Assembly: GCF_014203595.1 (NCBI RefSeq)
Contig: NZ_JACHJK010000027.1
Coordinates: 1 to 55,743, forward strand
Direction of reading: 5' to 3'
Source of the DNA: Streptomyces echinatus
GTDB lineage: Bacteria > Actinomycetota > Actinomycetes > Streptomycetales > Streptomycetaceae
DNA: 55,743 nucleotides
The position numbers were made by a program, and so were the translations under genes. Below the pieces are notes generated by a model. The model did not search any database and was not told where the DNA came from. It saw only the letters and a list, made by a program, of their open reading frames with translations. Of the stretch, positions 1 to 7,470 are shown one piece after another (the stretch's first letter is position 1; every line of letters begins with the position of its first letter).

Positions 1-276
1 CTGTTCGGCGCGCTGTGTGTCTACGGCCCCGTTTAGGACGTGATATGGCCCCTATGGGCCGCGTCACCCGTTTCCCGCCGAAAACCGGCCCCCGGAACCG
101 GCCGGCACCGCCCTCCGGACCGGCCGGCACCGACCTTCCGACCCGGCCTGCACCGGCCCCCGGGGCGAGCCGGGCGCCCCTCCCGGAGCCGCCACTCCCC
201 GCCCGGCCCGGACACGGGAAGCGGGAGCACGGCTGCGCCGGGGGCCTTGGGGAGGCCCCCGGCGCGGCCGGCCGGA
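1..276. other. No gene seen at window start
   Basis: Very GC-rich sequence with repeated CCGGCCGGCACCG-like runs around 80-160. Frames are open on both strands but show only arginine/proline/glycine-rich translations with no recognisable domain. It probably holds the 3' flank of the DUF4287 gene that follows. Confidence 0.5.
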
Positions 277-489
277 CTACTTGCCCTTGTCTTCGGCGAG
301 CGTGTGGGCGACGAGGGCGTTCGCGTGGCCGTGGCCGAGTCCGTGCTCGGTCTTGAGCCAGTTGACGAGCTCCATGTGCTTGGTCAGGGGCGAGGTGCGG
401 ATGAGGTCCGTCCATTCCGCGATCGGGCGGCCGTACTTCTTCTCGATCGAGGGGAAGTAGCTCGCGGGCCCCTTGGGTGACGCGGTCAT
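277..489 (-). CDS. DUF4287 domain protein
   Basis: A 70-residue soluble protein. It matches the small DUF4287 family, short actinobacterial proteins of unknown function, through the core PSIEKKYGRPIAEW near residue 14 and the helix ending GHGHANALVAHTL near residues 51-63. The length is usual for the family. The start is ATG with a GGAG-like site just upstream (gene strand). It sits 54 bp downstream of the DUF998 membrane gene on the same strand, so the two could be cotranscribed. No enzyme role can be assigned. Confidence 0.85.
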   Translation of the reverse strand: MTASPKGPASYFPSIEKKYGRPIAEWTDLIRTSPLTKHMELVNWLKTEHGLGHGHANALVAHTLAEDKGK

Positions 490-543
490 CGTGCTCTCCT
501 GTCTGCTGTTCTCGTGAAGTCGGTGGCTCTTGCGGTGGGCGGG

Positions 544-1203
544 CTACGCCGTGCGCAGGCGGGCGGTGGCCGCGGCGAGCCACAGCAGGCCGAGTCCGGC
601 GCCGACGGTGAAGGCCAGGACGGCGGTGGAGGAGCCGGCGAATCCGGCCAGGACACCGACCGGGACGACCCGGGAGCCGACGGCCCAGCCCCGGTGCCCG
701 CGGCCGCTGAAGCAGCGGGCCAGCAGGAGGAAGGCCGCGCACAGGGCGAGGTATCCGACCATGCCGCTGAGCATGTGGAGGGCACCGTGCCAGCTCAGCG
801 AGGCGGAACGGGCGGCGGGGTCCCCGGCCGGGAAGCCGCCGCCGGGGTCGGCGGTGAACACCGCGGCGAGCAGGAACGACGCGCCGAAGACGCCGATCAG
901 GCGTGGCGCCCACGTCCCGCCGGGCTCGCCGCGCAGCACACGGCGCAGGCCGGCCGCGCCGGCGATGATGAGCGCGCCGGTCAGCAGGAAGCTGGTCACC
1001 TGGATCCAGCCGTGGTCGCCGAGGCTGAGCTGGCTGAGGGCGTTGCGGGTGAAGCCGAAGCCGTCGCGCGTCAGGCCCTGGACGACGCCTGCGGCGAGGA
1101 ACAGCGGGCCCGCCACGATGCCGCCGGCCAGGAGGGTGCGGGTCGCCGGCCTGGGCGACGCCGCGGCGGTGACCGGGGCCGGGGCCTCGATGGTGTGGGT
1201 CAT
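544..1203 (-). CDS. DUF998 family membrane protein
   Basis: A 219-residue integral membrane protein with about six hydrophobic segments. After a short polar N-terminus come a helix with GGIVAGPLFLAAG and the family-typical stretch FTRNALSQLSLGDHGWIQ near residues 51-68, then further helices to the C-terminus. DUF998 proteins are six-helix membrane proteins of unknown role. The gene is divergent from the TetR regulator at 1313 across a 109-bp intergenic region with two near-identical 20-bp direct repeats. I infer that the TetR protein represses this gene and its own. The substrate is unknown. Confidence 0.85.
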   Translation of the reverse strand: MTHTIEAPAPVTAAASPRPATRTLLAGGIVAGPLFLAAGVVQGLTRDGFGFTRNALSQLSLGDHGWIQVTSFLLTGALIIAGAAGLRRVLRGEPGGTWAPRLIGVFGASFLLAAVFTADPGGGFPAGDPAARSASLSWHGALHMLSGMVGYLALCAAFLLLARCFSGRGHRGWAVGSRVVPVGVLAGFAGSSTAVLAFTVGAGLGLLWLAAATARLRTA

Positions 1204-1224
1204 GGTGGTGTCTCCCCCAGAACA

Positions 1225-1296
1225 GAACTAGACGGTGTGGTACTCGCTCGCTCTGACGGCTACAGTAGCCGCACAAGAACTAGACTGTCCAGTACT
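1225..1296. promoter_or_regulatory. Two 20-bp direct repeats, candidate TetR operators
   Basis: The sequences at 1225-1244 and 1277-1296 both read GAACTAGAC, six variable bases, then GTACT, spaced 52 bp start to start. The second copy also contains the inverted repeat ACTG-TC-CAGT. They lie between the divergent DUF998 and TetR genes, one close to each start. Placement and repetition suggest operator sites for the adjacent TetR protein. That binding is inferred, not shown. Confidence 0.6.
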
Positions 1297-1312
1297 GAAT
1301 GGGGAGGTGGGT

Positions 1313-1933
1313 ATGGAAGCGAACGACCAGAGCCGCTCAGCCCGCAAGCACAGGGCGATCATGGATGCCGCGACGCAGGCGTTCATGGCCAAGGGCTACG
1401 CGGGCACCAGCATGGACGACATCGCGAAGCTGGCCGCGGTCTCCAAGCAGACCGTCTACAAGCACTTCGCCGACAAGGAGAAGCTCTTCGCCGAGATGGT
1501 CATGGCCACCACCGAGCGGGTCGACGCCATGGTCGCCCTGGTGGCAGACATCCCGGCCGACGCCGACCGGCTGGAGGAGAACCTCACCCGGCTCGCCGGC
1601 CAGTTCCTGGCCGCCGTCACCCGGCCCCAGGTGCTCCAGCTGCGCCGCCTGATCATCGCCAACGCCGACGCCTTCCCGGAACTCGGCGCCTCCTGGTACG
1701 AGCAGGGGTTCGAGCGGGTCCTGGCCACGCTCGCGGCCGCCTTCCAGCGCCTCGCCGACGAGAAGCTGCTCCGGATCGACGACCCGTTGCTGGCCGCCCA
1801 CCACTTCTCCGGCCTGCTGCTGTGGATCCCGGTGAACCAGGCCATGTTCCACGGCGGCCCCCAGCACACCCAGGAGGACCTCGACCGCTACGCCACCGCC
1901 GGGGTGAAGGCGTTCCTCGGCGCCTACCGCTGA
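1313..1933 (+). CDS. TetR/AcrR family transcriptional regulator
   Basis: A 206-residue repressor-type protein. The N-terminal helix-turn-helix covers about residues 10-56, including the family signature of a helix ending GYAGTSMDDIAKLAAVS followed by KQTVYKHFADKEKLF. The C-terminal ligand-binding domain resembles TetR_C AefR-like proteins. The frame is open further upstream, but the ATG at 1313 is chosen because GGGGAGG lies just before it and the HTH spacing is normal. It is divergent from the DUF998 gene, with candidate operators between. The ligand is unknown. Confidence 0.92.
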   Translation: MEANDQSRSARKHRAIMDAATQAFMAKGYAGTSMDDIAKLAAVSKQTVYKHFADKEKLFAEMVMATTERVDAMVALVADIPADADRLEENLTRLAGQFLAAVTRPQVLQLRRLIIANADAFPELGASWYEQGFERVLATLAAAFQRLADEKLLRIDDPLLAAHHFSGLLLWIPVNQAMFHGGPQHTQEDLDRYATAGVKAFLGAYR

Positions 1934-2157
1934 AGGCAACGGCAGGACGGGCCCGGACCACGGCCGGGCCACGGGGCGGACCACGGCCGGCCGCCCCTCC
2001 CCCGCTCGCGGCCGGCCGTTCGCCCGCCCGGCCGGTCAGCGGCTCGGCGGGCGAGCGGTTCCGGGCGCGTTCGCCTCGCCGTTGCGGCCCGGGCCGGTGC
2101 GGGGGCTTCCGTCGCGGGGCCCGCCGGCCGCGACGGGGCCGTGCCCGGACGGCCGGT

Positions 2158-2670
2158 TCATCCGCCTGCTTGCCCGCGCTCCTTCAGCCGGCCCAGGGAG
2201 TCCACGTACTTGAGCATGAGGCGGGCGAACTCCAGGCGGTCGCGCTCGGCCCAGTCGGCGGTGATGTACTCGAAGGCGGCGCGCTGGTGGCGGCGGAAGC
2301 GGGCCATCAGCTCGGTGCCCTCGGGGCTCAGATGCAGGACGGTACGGCGGCCGTCCTGCTGGGAGGCCGCGCGGAGCAGGTAGCCGGCCTTGATGTTGTC
2401 GGTGACCATGCGGCTCGCGACCGAGGGATCGACCCCGAGGAGTTCGGCGACCGCGCCGACGGTGATCTCCTTCTCGCTGTCGCGGGTGTGTTCCAGGACG
2501 AGGCCCAGCACCAGGGTGCGGCTCAGGTCCTTGGCCGAGATCGGGTTCTCGACCTCCAGCAGTGAGGTGCGGCGCAGCTTGCCGAATGCCGGGCCCACCG
2601 CGTTCAGCAGATCCTCGGCGGTCGGCTCCTCCGGCGCCCGCGCTTCCTGTGGCGTGCCGTTCGTCGTCAT
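2158..2670 (-). CDS. MarR family winged-helix regulator
   Basis: A 170-residue protein with a MarR-type winged helix. The recognition helix region reads AELLGVDPSVASRMVTDNI and the wing AASQQDGRRTVLHLSPEG. The open frame extends 66 codons upstream, but the ATG at 2670 gives the normal MarR length and places the palindromic operator in the divergent promoter instead of inside the gene. It faces away from the NmrA-like reductase at 2801, and control of that gene is the simplest inference. Confidence 0.9.
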   Translation of the reverse strand: MTTNGTPQEARAPEEPTAEDLLNAVGPAFGKLRRTSLLEVENPISAKDLSRTLVLGLVLEHTRDSEKEITVGAVAELLGVDPSVASRMVTDNIKAGYLLRAASQQDGRRTVLHLSPEGTELMARFRRHQRAAFEYITADWAERDRLEFARLMLKYVDSLGRLKERGQAGG

Positions 2671-2719
2671 GCGCCCATCGTAGGTCCATGGACATCCGAA
2701 GGCATGTGTTGACGCACAA

Positions 2720-2733
2720 TTACATGCATGTAA
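2720..2733. promoter_or_regulatory. Perfect 14-bp palindrome, candidate MarR operator
   Basis: TTACATGCATGTAA is its own reverse complement. A second, overlapping inverted repeat (ATGCAT...ATGCAT) extends to about 2742. A TTGACG at 2709-2714 could be a -35 element, in which case the palindrome covers the spacer. The site lies between the divergent MarR and reductase genes. An AT-rich palindrome is unusual in this GC-rich DNA and is typical of a MarR dimer site. Confidence 0.7.
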
Positions 2734-2800
2734 GCATGCATATGTCGCGGGGCGGTGAACGCCGCCGCGGCAAGTCGCCATCACGACCACGGGGGTTGCC

Positions 2801-3643
2801 ATGACCGTTCTCATCACCGGCGCGCGCGGCAAGGTCGGCCGGGCCGTCACCAGCCGCCTGCACGGCACCGGCGTGCCCGTCCGCGCCGCCGGCGCCCACC
2901 CGGCCGAGCTGACCGTCCCGGCCGGCGTCGAGATCGCCGAGCTGGTCCTGGACCGGCCGGAGACCTTCCCGGCCGCGCTCGACGGCGTGCGCCAGGTCTT
3001 CCTCTATCCCCAGCCCGCGGGCATCGGCGCCTTCACCGAGGCCGCCCGGGCCGCCGGCGTCGAGCACGTCGTCCTGCTGTCCTCCTCCTCGGTCCTGGCG
3101 CCCGGCGCCGAGACCGACCCGCTCGCCGCGCACAGCCTCCGGGTCGAGCAAGCCCTCGCCGCATCCGGGCTGCCCTGCACCTTCCTGCGGGCGGACGCCT
3201 TCGCCAGCAACGCGTTCGGCTGGGCCCGTCCCATCGGCCAGGGCCTGCCCGTCCAGCTCCCCTACCCCGACGCGCACCTCGCGCCCGTCCACCCCGAGGA
3301 CATCGCCGACATCGCCGCCGAGGCGCTGACCGGCACCGCCCTCAGGGGCCGCGCCGTCACCCTCACCGGCGGCCAGTCCCTCACCTTCCGCGAGCAGCTC
3401 GCCGTGCTGTCCGAGGTCCTGGACCGCGGCATCACCGTCGAGACGGTCACCCACGCCGAGGCCGAGCAGCAGATGAGCCGCTTCATGCCCGCCCCGATGG
3501 CCGGCTCCCTGCTCGCCCTGTGGGCCGCCGCGTGCGCCGGCCCGGCGCCGATCGCCGAGACCACCCGCACCCTGCTCGGCAGGCCCGAGCGCACCTTCCG
3601 CCAGTGGGCGGCCGAAAACGCCGCCGCGTTCGCCGCCCGCTGA
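2801..3643 (+). CDS. NmrA-like NAD(P)-binding reductase (atypical SDR)
   Basis: A 280-residue protein with an N-terminal Rossmann fold. The nucleotide-binding loop ITGARGKVG (TGxxGxxG) is at residues 5-13. A VVLLSSSSV strand lies near residue 92, and the C-terminal half resembles NmrA/HSCARG and quinone-reductase-like SDRs. The catalytic YxxxK of classical SDRs is not evident, as usual for this subfamily, so it may be a redox sensor or an oxidoreductase. It is divergent from a MarR gene across a palindromic operator and is followed after 35 bp by a second MarR-like gene on the same strand. Confidence 0.88.
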   Translation: MTVLITGARGKVGRAVTSRLHGTGVPVRAAGAHPAELTVPAGVEIAELVLDRPETFPAALDGVRQVFLYPQPAGIGAFTEAARAAGVEHVVLLSSSSVLAPGAETDPLAAHSLRVEQALAASGLPCTFLRADAFASNAFGWARPIGQGLPVQLPYPDAHLAPVHPEDIADIAAEALTGTALRGRAVTLTGGQSLTFREQLAVLSEVLDRGITVETVTHAEAEQQMSRFMPAPMAGSLLALWAAACAGPAPIAETTRTLLGRPERTFRQWAAENAAAFAAR

Positions 3644-3678
3644 CCCCGCCGACCGACCGCCTCTCGCAGGAGCACACC

Positions 3679-4092
3679 ATGAAGCCCATCGGCTACTGGC
3701 TCAACCGCACCGACAAGGCCCTCACCGCGTACATGAACGCCATGCTCGCCGGGTTCGGCCTCACCCGGACCGCCTGGCAGGTCCTCAACGTCGTCCGCGC
3801 CACCCCGCCGGGCACGCACGCCACCGACGGCGACGTCCGCACCGCACTCGCGGCCAACGCCGACGCCGGCGCCCTGGCCGCCGCCGTCGACACCGTGCTC
3901 ACCGGCGGCTGGACGACGCGTCCCGCACCCGGCCGGCTCGCCCTCACCGCGGACGGCGAGCGCCGCCTCGCCTCCGTCGAGGAACGCGTCGACGCCTTCC
4001 GGGAACTGTCCACGGCCGGCATCACGGCCGAGGAGTACCGCACCGCGGTCAGCGTCCTGGAACGCATGACCCGCAACCTCGAAGGCCACTGA
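3679..4092 (+). CDS. MarR-like winged-helix protein
   Basis: A 137-residue protein with the overall plan of MarR regulators: an N-terminal helix (YWLNRTDKALTAYMNAML), a helix with LTRTAWQVLNVV, and a C-terminal helix with TAVSVLERMTRNLEG. The wing motif LALTADGERRLASVEERV is MarR-like, while the recognition helix is weak. The ATG at 3679 follows an AGGAG site. It lies 35 bp after the NmrA-like gene and is probably cotranscribed with it. The frame continues upstream through that gene, but no start there is plausible. Confidence 0.82.
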   Translation: MKPIGYWLNRTDKALTAYMNAMLAGFGLTRTAWQVLNVVRATPPGTHATDGDVRTALAANADAGALAAAVDTVLTGGWTTRPAPGRLALTADGERRLASVEERVDAFRELSTAGITAEEYRTAVSVLERMTRNLEGH

Positions 4093-4257
4093 CCCCCCGC
4101 GGATACGCGCCCCACCGCCGGCACCCGCCGCGGGCAGCGCCCGGAGACCTCCGCGAGGAACTCCGATGACTCACCCCGGAACCGGCCCGCTCCCCCGGCT
4201 CGACTGTACGAAGATGCTCACCCGCCAGGTGAGGTCACTCGGCGCGGCGGAACACTC

Positions 4258-4737
4258 CTAGCAGCCGGACCCGTCGAGCCGGCCGCCGGGAGCGTCGGTG
4301 AGGGGGATGCGGGCGGTGACGCGCTTGCCGACCGGCTCCCGCTGCGCCTGGAAACCCTGGGCGACGGCCATCACGATCTCCAGACCATGCTGACCCACCC
4401 GGCCGGCGTCGGCGGCCCTCGCCACCGGCAGCACCGGATCGGAGTCCCACACCGTCACCTCGACCGCACCGCCGTCGATGCGCAGGCCCATCAGCGCCGG
4501 ACCCGGCGCGTACTTGCAGGCGTTGGTGACCAGTTCGCTGACCACCAGCTGGGTGAGGTCCATGCCGCGCTGCGAGACCGCCAGAGCGTGCTCGCTCCGT
4601 CCCCGGCTGAGGAAGTCGGCGGCCAGGTGGCGGGCCCGGGCGATGTCCGTGCCGTCCCCGGCCAGAGCCACCGTGATCTGCAAGGGGCAACCGGCCGAGG
4701 CCGCATCCCTCTCGCCCAGCGGCTCCGGTTCCCTCAT
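4258..4737 (-). CDS. RsbW-like ATP-binding protein (anti-sigma/serine kinase type)
   Basis: A 159-residue single-domain GHKL ATPase of the HATPase_c_2 type. The N-box ELVTNACKYAPG lies near residues 68-79 and the G1 region WDSDP near 97, with a VGQHGLEIV lid segment near 113. No sensor or phosphoacceptor domain is present. Streptomyces encodes many such proteins, which regulate sigma factors or phosphorylate STAS antagonists. It is divergent from the STAS gene at 4910, so the two may form a partner-switching pair (inferred). Confidence 0.88.
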   Translation of the reverse strand: MREPEPLGERDAASAGCPLQITVALAGDGTDIARARHLAADFLSRGRSEHALAVSQRGMDLTQLVVSELVTNACKYAPGPALMGLRIDGGAVEVTVWDSDPVLPVARAADAGRVGQHGLEIVMAVAQGFQAQREPVGKRVTARIPLTDAPGGRLDGSGC

Positions 4738-4909
4738 CGCTGCCTTCGCTCCCGCTCACACGCCCGCGCGTACCCCCGGGGGACGCCAGGGGCGCCCAGT
4801 GCGCCTGTTCGTTGGCTCCGCCACCCAAGGGAACCGCCCCTACGATGCAGGGCGGCACTCTGGGCGAGGGGCCCGGCATGCCAGTATCACCGACAGTGCC
4901 AGGGGAGAA

Positions 4910-5275
4910 ATGACGAACGCCGGACAAGGTGGGCAGCCGGGCCGCTTCTCGGTCGTCGTCACCGCCACCGACGGCATCCGCGTCCTCACCCTCACCGGAG
5001 AGATCGACCATCACACCGGCGACCGGCTGCGACAGGGGCTGGACGTCTCCGGCACGCCCCGGCCCCGCCTGGTGATCGACATGCACGGCGTCACGTTCAT
5101 GGACTCCACCGGCATCAACATCCTCATCGCCGCCCACCGCACCGTCACCGAAGCCGGCGGCTGGCTGCGCCTTGCCGCGCCCACCGGGCCCGTGCGGCGC
5201 ATCCTGAGCATCGTGGGCGTCGACGCCGTCATCGACTGCCGCGAAACCCTCCGCCAGGCGCTCAGCAACTCATAG
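4910..5275 (+). CDS. STAS-domain anti-sigma factor antagonist
   Basis: A 121-residue single-domain protein of the SpoIIAA/RsbV type. It has the strand LTLTGEIDHHTGDRL and the phosphoacceptor loop MDSTGINILIAAHR, in which the Ser of DSTG is the expected phosphorylation site. The ATG at 4910 follows AGGGGAG at normal spacing, and longer frames upstream overlap the divergent ATPase gene. In this family, dephosphorylated antagonist binds the kinase/anti-sigma factor and frees a sigma factor. The divergent RsbW-like protein is the obvious candidate partner. Confidence 0.9.
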   Translation: MTNAGQGGQPGRFSVVVTATDGIRVLTLTGEIDHHTGDRLRQGLDVSGTPRPRLVIDMHGVTFMDSTGINILIAAHRTVTEAGGWLRLAAPTGPVRRILSIVGVDAVIDCRETLRQALSNS

Positions 5276-5374
5276 CCGCCCGCCCGGCAGGCGCGCTCTT
5301 CCGCCGCGGCCCGTACGGCCTCACGAGGTGGTCTCTTCGGCGAGGCACCACGGCCCGCGTGCGCCGCCGGAGCC

Positions 5375-5552
5375 GGTGCTGCCGCGCCGCCGCGTCCACG
5401 CCGAAGGCGGCCGCCTCGCCGTCAGCGGGCCGCAGTCCCCACCCGCACGTGTGCTGCGGCTGCCCCAGACCGAGGAACTGTTCACGACCGGTGCCACCGG
5501 CGCGGCCGGCTCCGACGCGGGTGCCGACCGCTTGAGGGACGTCATCGCTTGA
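5375..5552 (+). pseudogene. C-terminal remnant of a second STAS antagonist
   Basis: This frame reads a typical STAS C-terminal half: HAEGGRLAVSGPQSPPARVL followed by RLPQTEELF. The upstream strand and phosphoacceptor loop (DSxG) are missing or unrecognisable. It lies 100 bp after an intact STAS gene and reads as a decayed second antagonist gene. The remainder of the frame to the stop is not recognisable. Confidence 0.55.
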
Positions 5553-6030
5553 GGGACGTCATGCCCCCATCGGTCACCGGCCTCCTGTCCTGCCGGACGG
5601 GAGGGCGAAGGCACGACGAAGGGCGCGCTGCCACGCGCCCTGGCCTGCTCCTGGCAGTGCCCGGCTGACGACGACCACCCCGGTCCGGCGCGACGGCACG
5701 GGGCCGGCTGCGCCGGGACCGGACTCGGCGCGGGTGCGGTCCACAGCCCGTCCGCAACGAGACGCGACGTGCGCGGGGAGCGCGGGGAGCGCGACGACCT
5801 CCCTCTCCTCTGCACTAACCCGGCTTCCGTCCCCGTACAGCTCAGCCACACCGGTCCGCGCTCAGGTTTCGCGGTGTACCTCCGGGGGAGTCGGCGCGCG
5901 CGGACGGGACGGCTGATACGGGTGATCGGTTCGGTCAGATCGCTCCCGCCGCCCGACGGCGGGGAGCACGCCGCACGCCCGTGAGCGTCGGGCGTACACA
6001 GGCGTCCCACACTTTCGAAGGAGGCCGAAG
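5553..6030. other. No gene recognised
   Basis: There are only arginine- and proline-rich open frames on both strands. The AT-richer stretch 5805-5850 and the segment just before 6031 could hold the promoter of the downstream gene. Confidence 0.4.
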
Positions 6031-6576
6031 ATGAACGTCCTTCCGTACTCCGGCAAGCGCCGGCAAGGCACAGCCGGCGCCGGCGATGAGGGGAAACTGC
6101 TCGGGATCTATCTCAACGACCACCTCGCCGGCGCCACCGCCGGTACCCAACGCGCCGCACACCTGGTGCGTGCCACCCGGGGTTCCGCGCTCAGCCGTGC
6201 GCTGGGGCCTGTCGCCGCAGAGATCGCACAGGACCGGACAGCGCTGGTGGACCTCATGCGCAAGGTCGGGGTGCCCACTCGCCGCTACAAGGTGTGCGCG
6301 GGCTGGACGGGCGAGAAACTGGCACGGCTGAAGGGCAACGGCCGCCTGGTCCGGCGCTCTCCGCTCAGCACGCTGCTGGAGTTGGAAGCCCTCCGGCTGG
6401 GGGTGGAGGGCAAGGCGGCCGGATGGCAGAGTCTGCGCCGGCTCTGCGCGACGGACGAGCGCCTGGACCCCGTCCTGCTCGACAGGCTGCTCGAACGGGC
6501 CCGGCGGCAGCAGGCCACACTCGAGGAATGGCGTACCCGCCAGGTCGAGGCAACGCTGGCCGCCACGGCCGGCTGA
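6031..6576 (+). CDS. Conserved actinobacterial protein of unknown function
   Basis: A 181-residue, mostly helical soluble protein. A strong AGGAGG site lies 8 bases before the ATG. The sequence GIYLNDHLAGATAGTQRA near residue 28 and the pattern RRSPLSTLLELEALRLGVEG near 108 match a family I know from many streptomycetes and other actinobacteria, where it is annotated hypothetical; a ferritin-like helical bundle has been suggested by its pattern. There are no membrane segments or signal peptide. It stands alone between gene-poor stretches. Confidence 0.82.
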   Translation: MNVLPYSGKRRQGTAGAGDEGKLLGIYLNDHLAGATAGTQRAAHLVRATRGSALSRALGPVAAEIAQDRTALVDLMRKVGVPTRRYKVCAGWTGEKLARLKGNGRLVRRSPLSTLLELEALRLGVEGKAAGWQSLRRLCATDERLDPVLLDRLLERARRQQATLEEWRTRQVEATLAATAG

Positions 6577-7105
6577 ACCATGGCCGCCGGGCACGGGCCG
6601 CTGTGCGGCGGAGCCCGCCGCACAGCCGGTGCGGCTGCTTCGGGCCGGTCAGCTCGAACTCGTCCACGTGCTCCCTACCGCCGGCCGCGATCCCCATGCG
6701 GTGGTCACCCGGGCTCCCGGACGCGCAGCAGTGCCGTGGGAACCGGCGTCCCGGCGCCGTACTCGTGGAACTCGTGTCGAAGTGGATCTCCCACGCCACT
6801 TCGATCCCCTGGCCCTTCTTCGGCTACCGGCCATTCGCCCGGCGCCCGGCAGGTCCGGGGAGCGAGGCCGGCGCACGGCCGGGCCCCCGGGCGTCGGGGG
6901 CGGGCGGGCTTGTGCCCGGGAGGCGGCGTTCTGCTCAAGGCTCGCGGTCCTGCGGCCGAGGCGGGGCCGGCAGGGCCAGACGGCCGGACGGCCCTCGCCG
7001 GGGCCGGTGGACGTGACCGGTCACCACGCCGACCGCTCCGTCGATGTCCCAACGGTGCGGTCGACGCCGGCGGGGACACCCTCACGGCGGTACGTCCGCG
7101 CGAGG
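6577..7105. other. No gene recognised
   Basis: Open frames on both strands here have alanine/arginine/glycine-biased translations without domains. The stretch lies between a conserved hypothetical gene and a truncated esterase, and is probably eroded DNA. Confidence 0.4.
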
Positions 7106-7351
7106 TCAGCCGAGGGCGTTCCAGAACGCGCAGTGGTGGCGGGTGTGCGTCGTGCGGGTGGGGACGATGCGGTCCGGTGCCAGGGAGAGCACCGTGTGCC
7201 GGGGCCAGGGCGGCGAGGAGGGGCCGTTCGGGTCGGCGGTGCGGGCGAAGCGGGTCCAGTAGTCGATCATGGTGTCGGCCAGCCGGTGCTGTGCCGTGGT
7301 CAGGTCGCGGGGGCGGCCGCCCAGGTCGAAGAGGTAGGGCAGTTCGCTCGC
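7106..7351 (-). pseudogene. C-terminal fragment of a type-B carboxylesterase
   Basis: About 80 residues read as the end of a para-nitrobenzyl-esterase/carboxylesterase type-B protein: ASELPYLFDLGGRP, then MIDYWTRFARTADPNGP, then a tail ending HHCAFWNALG. The other ~400 residues, including the GESAG nucleophile and the catalytic Glu, are absent. The fragment stops exactly at the IS-derived 119-bp sequence that starts at 7352. The start-like ATG at 7381 lies inside the IS sequence. This is a gene cut by an IS insertion or an IS-linked deletion. Confidence 0.85.
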
Positions 7352-7470
7352 GATCACGCTAGCGCGGGCCACTGACAACACGGCGAGCTCCGCCGCTTCG
7401 CGGCTCCGGCACGAGGACGAACTAACCCCGCCCTAAGGAACGGGGCTTGCGCTCAAGACATCCGGTCAGG
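7352..7470 (-). repeat. Solo left end of an IS1341-type element
   Basis: This 119-bp stretch matches 17318-17436 with about seven mismatches by eye. There it forms the tnpB-proximal (left) end of the IS at 16.0-17.4 kb. No tnpB or right end accompanies this copy. The terminal hairpin that is perfect in the other copy (CCCCGCCC-TAAA-GGGCGGGG) is broken here to CCCCG...CGGGG (7426-7430/7441-7445). It divides the esterase fragment from the FAD oxidoreductase gene. Confidence 0.85.

Noticed and set aside
7106..7381. A genuine 91-aa small protein
   Set aside because: Its first ~11 codons come from the IS end and the rest is the C-terminal piece of a carboxylesterase.
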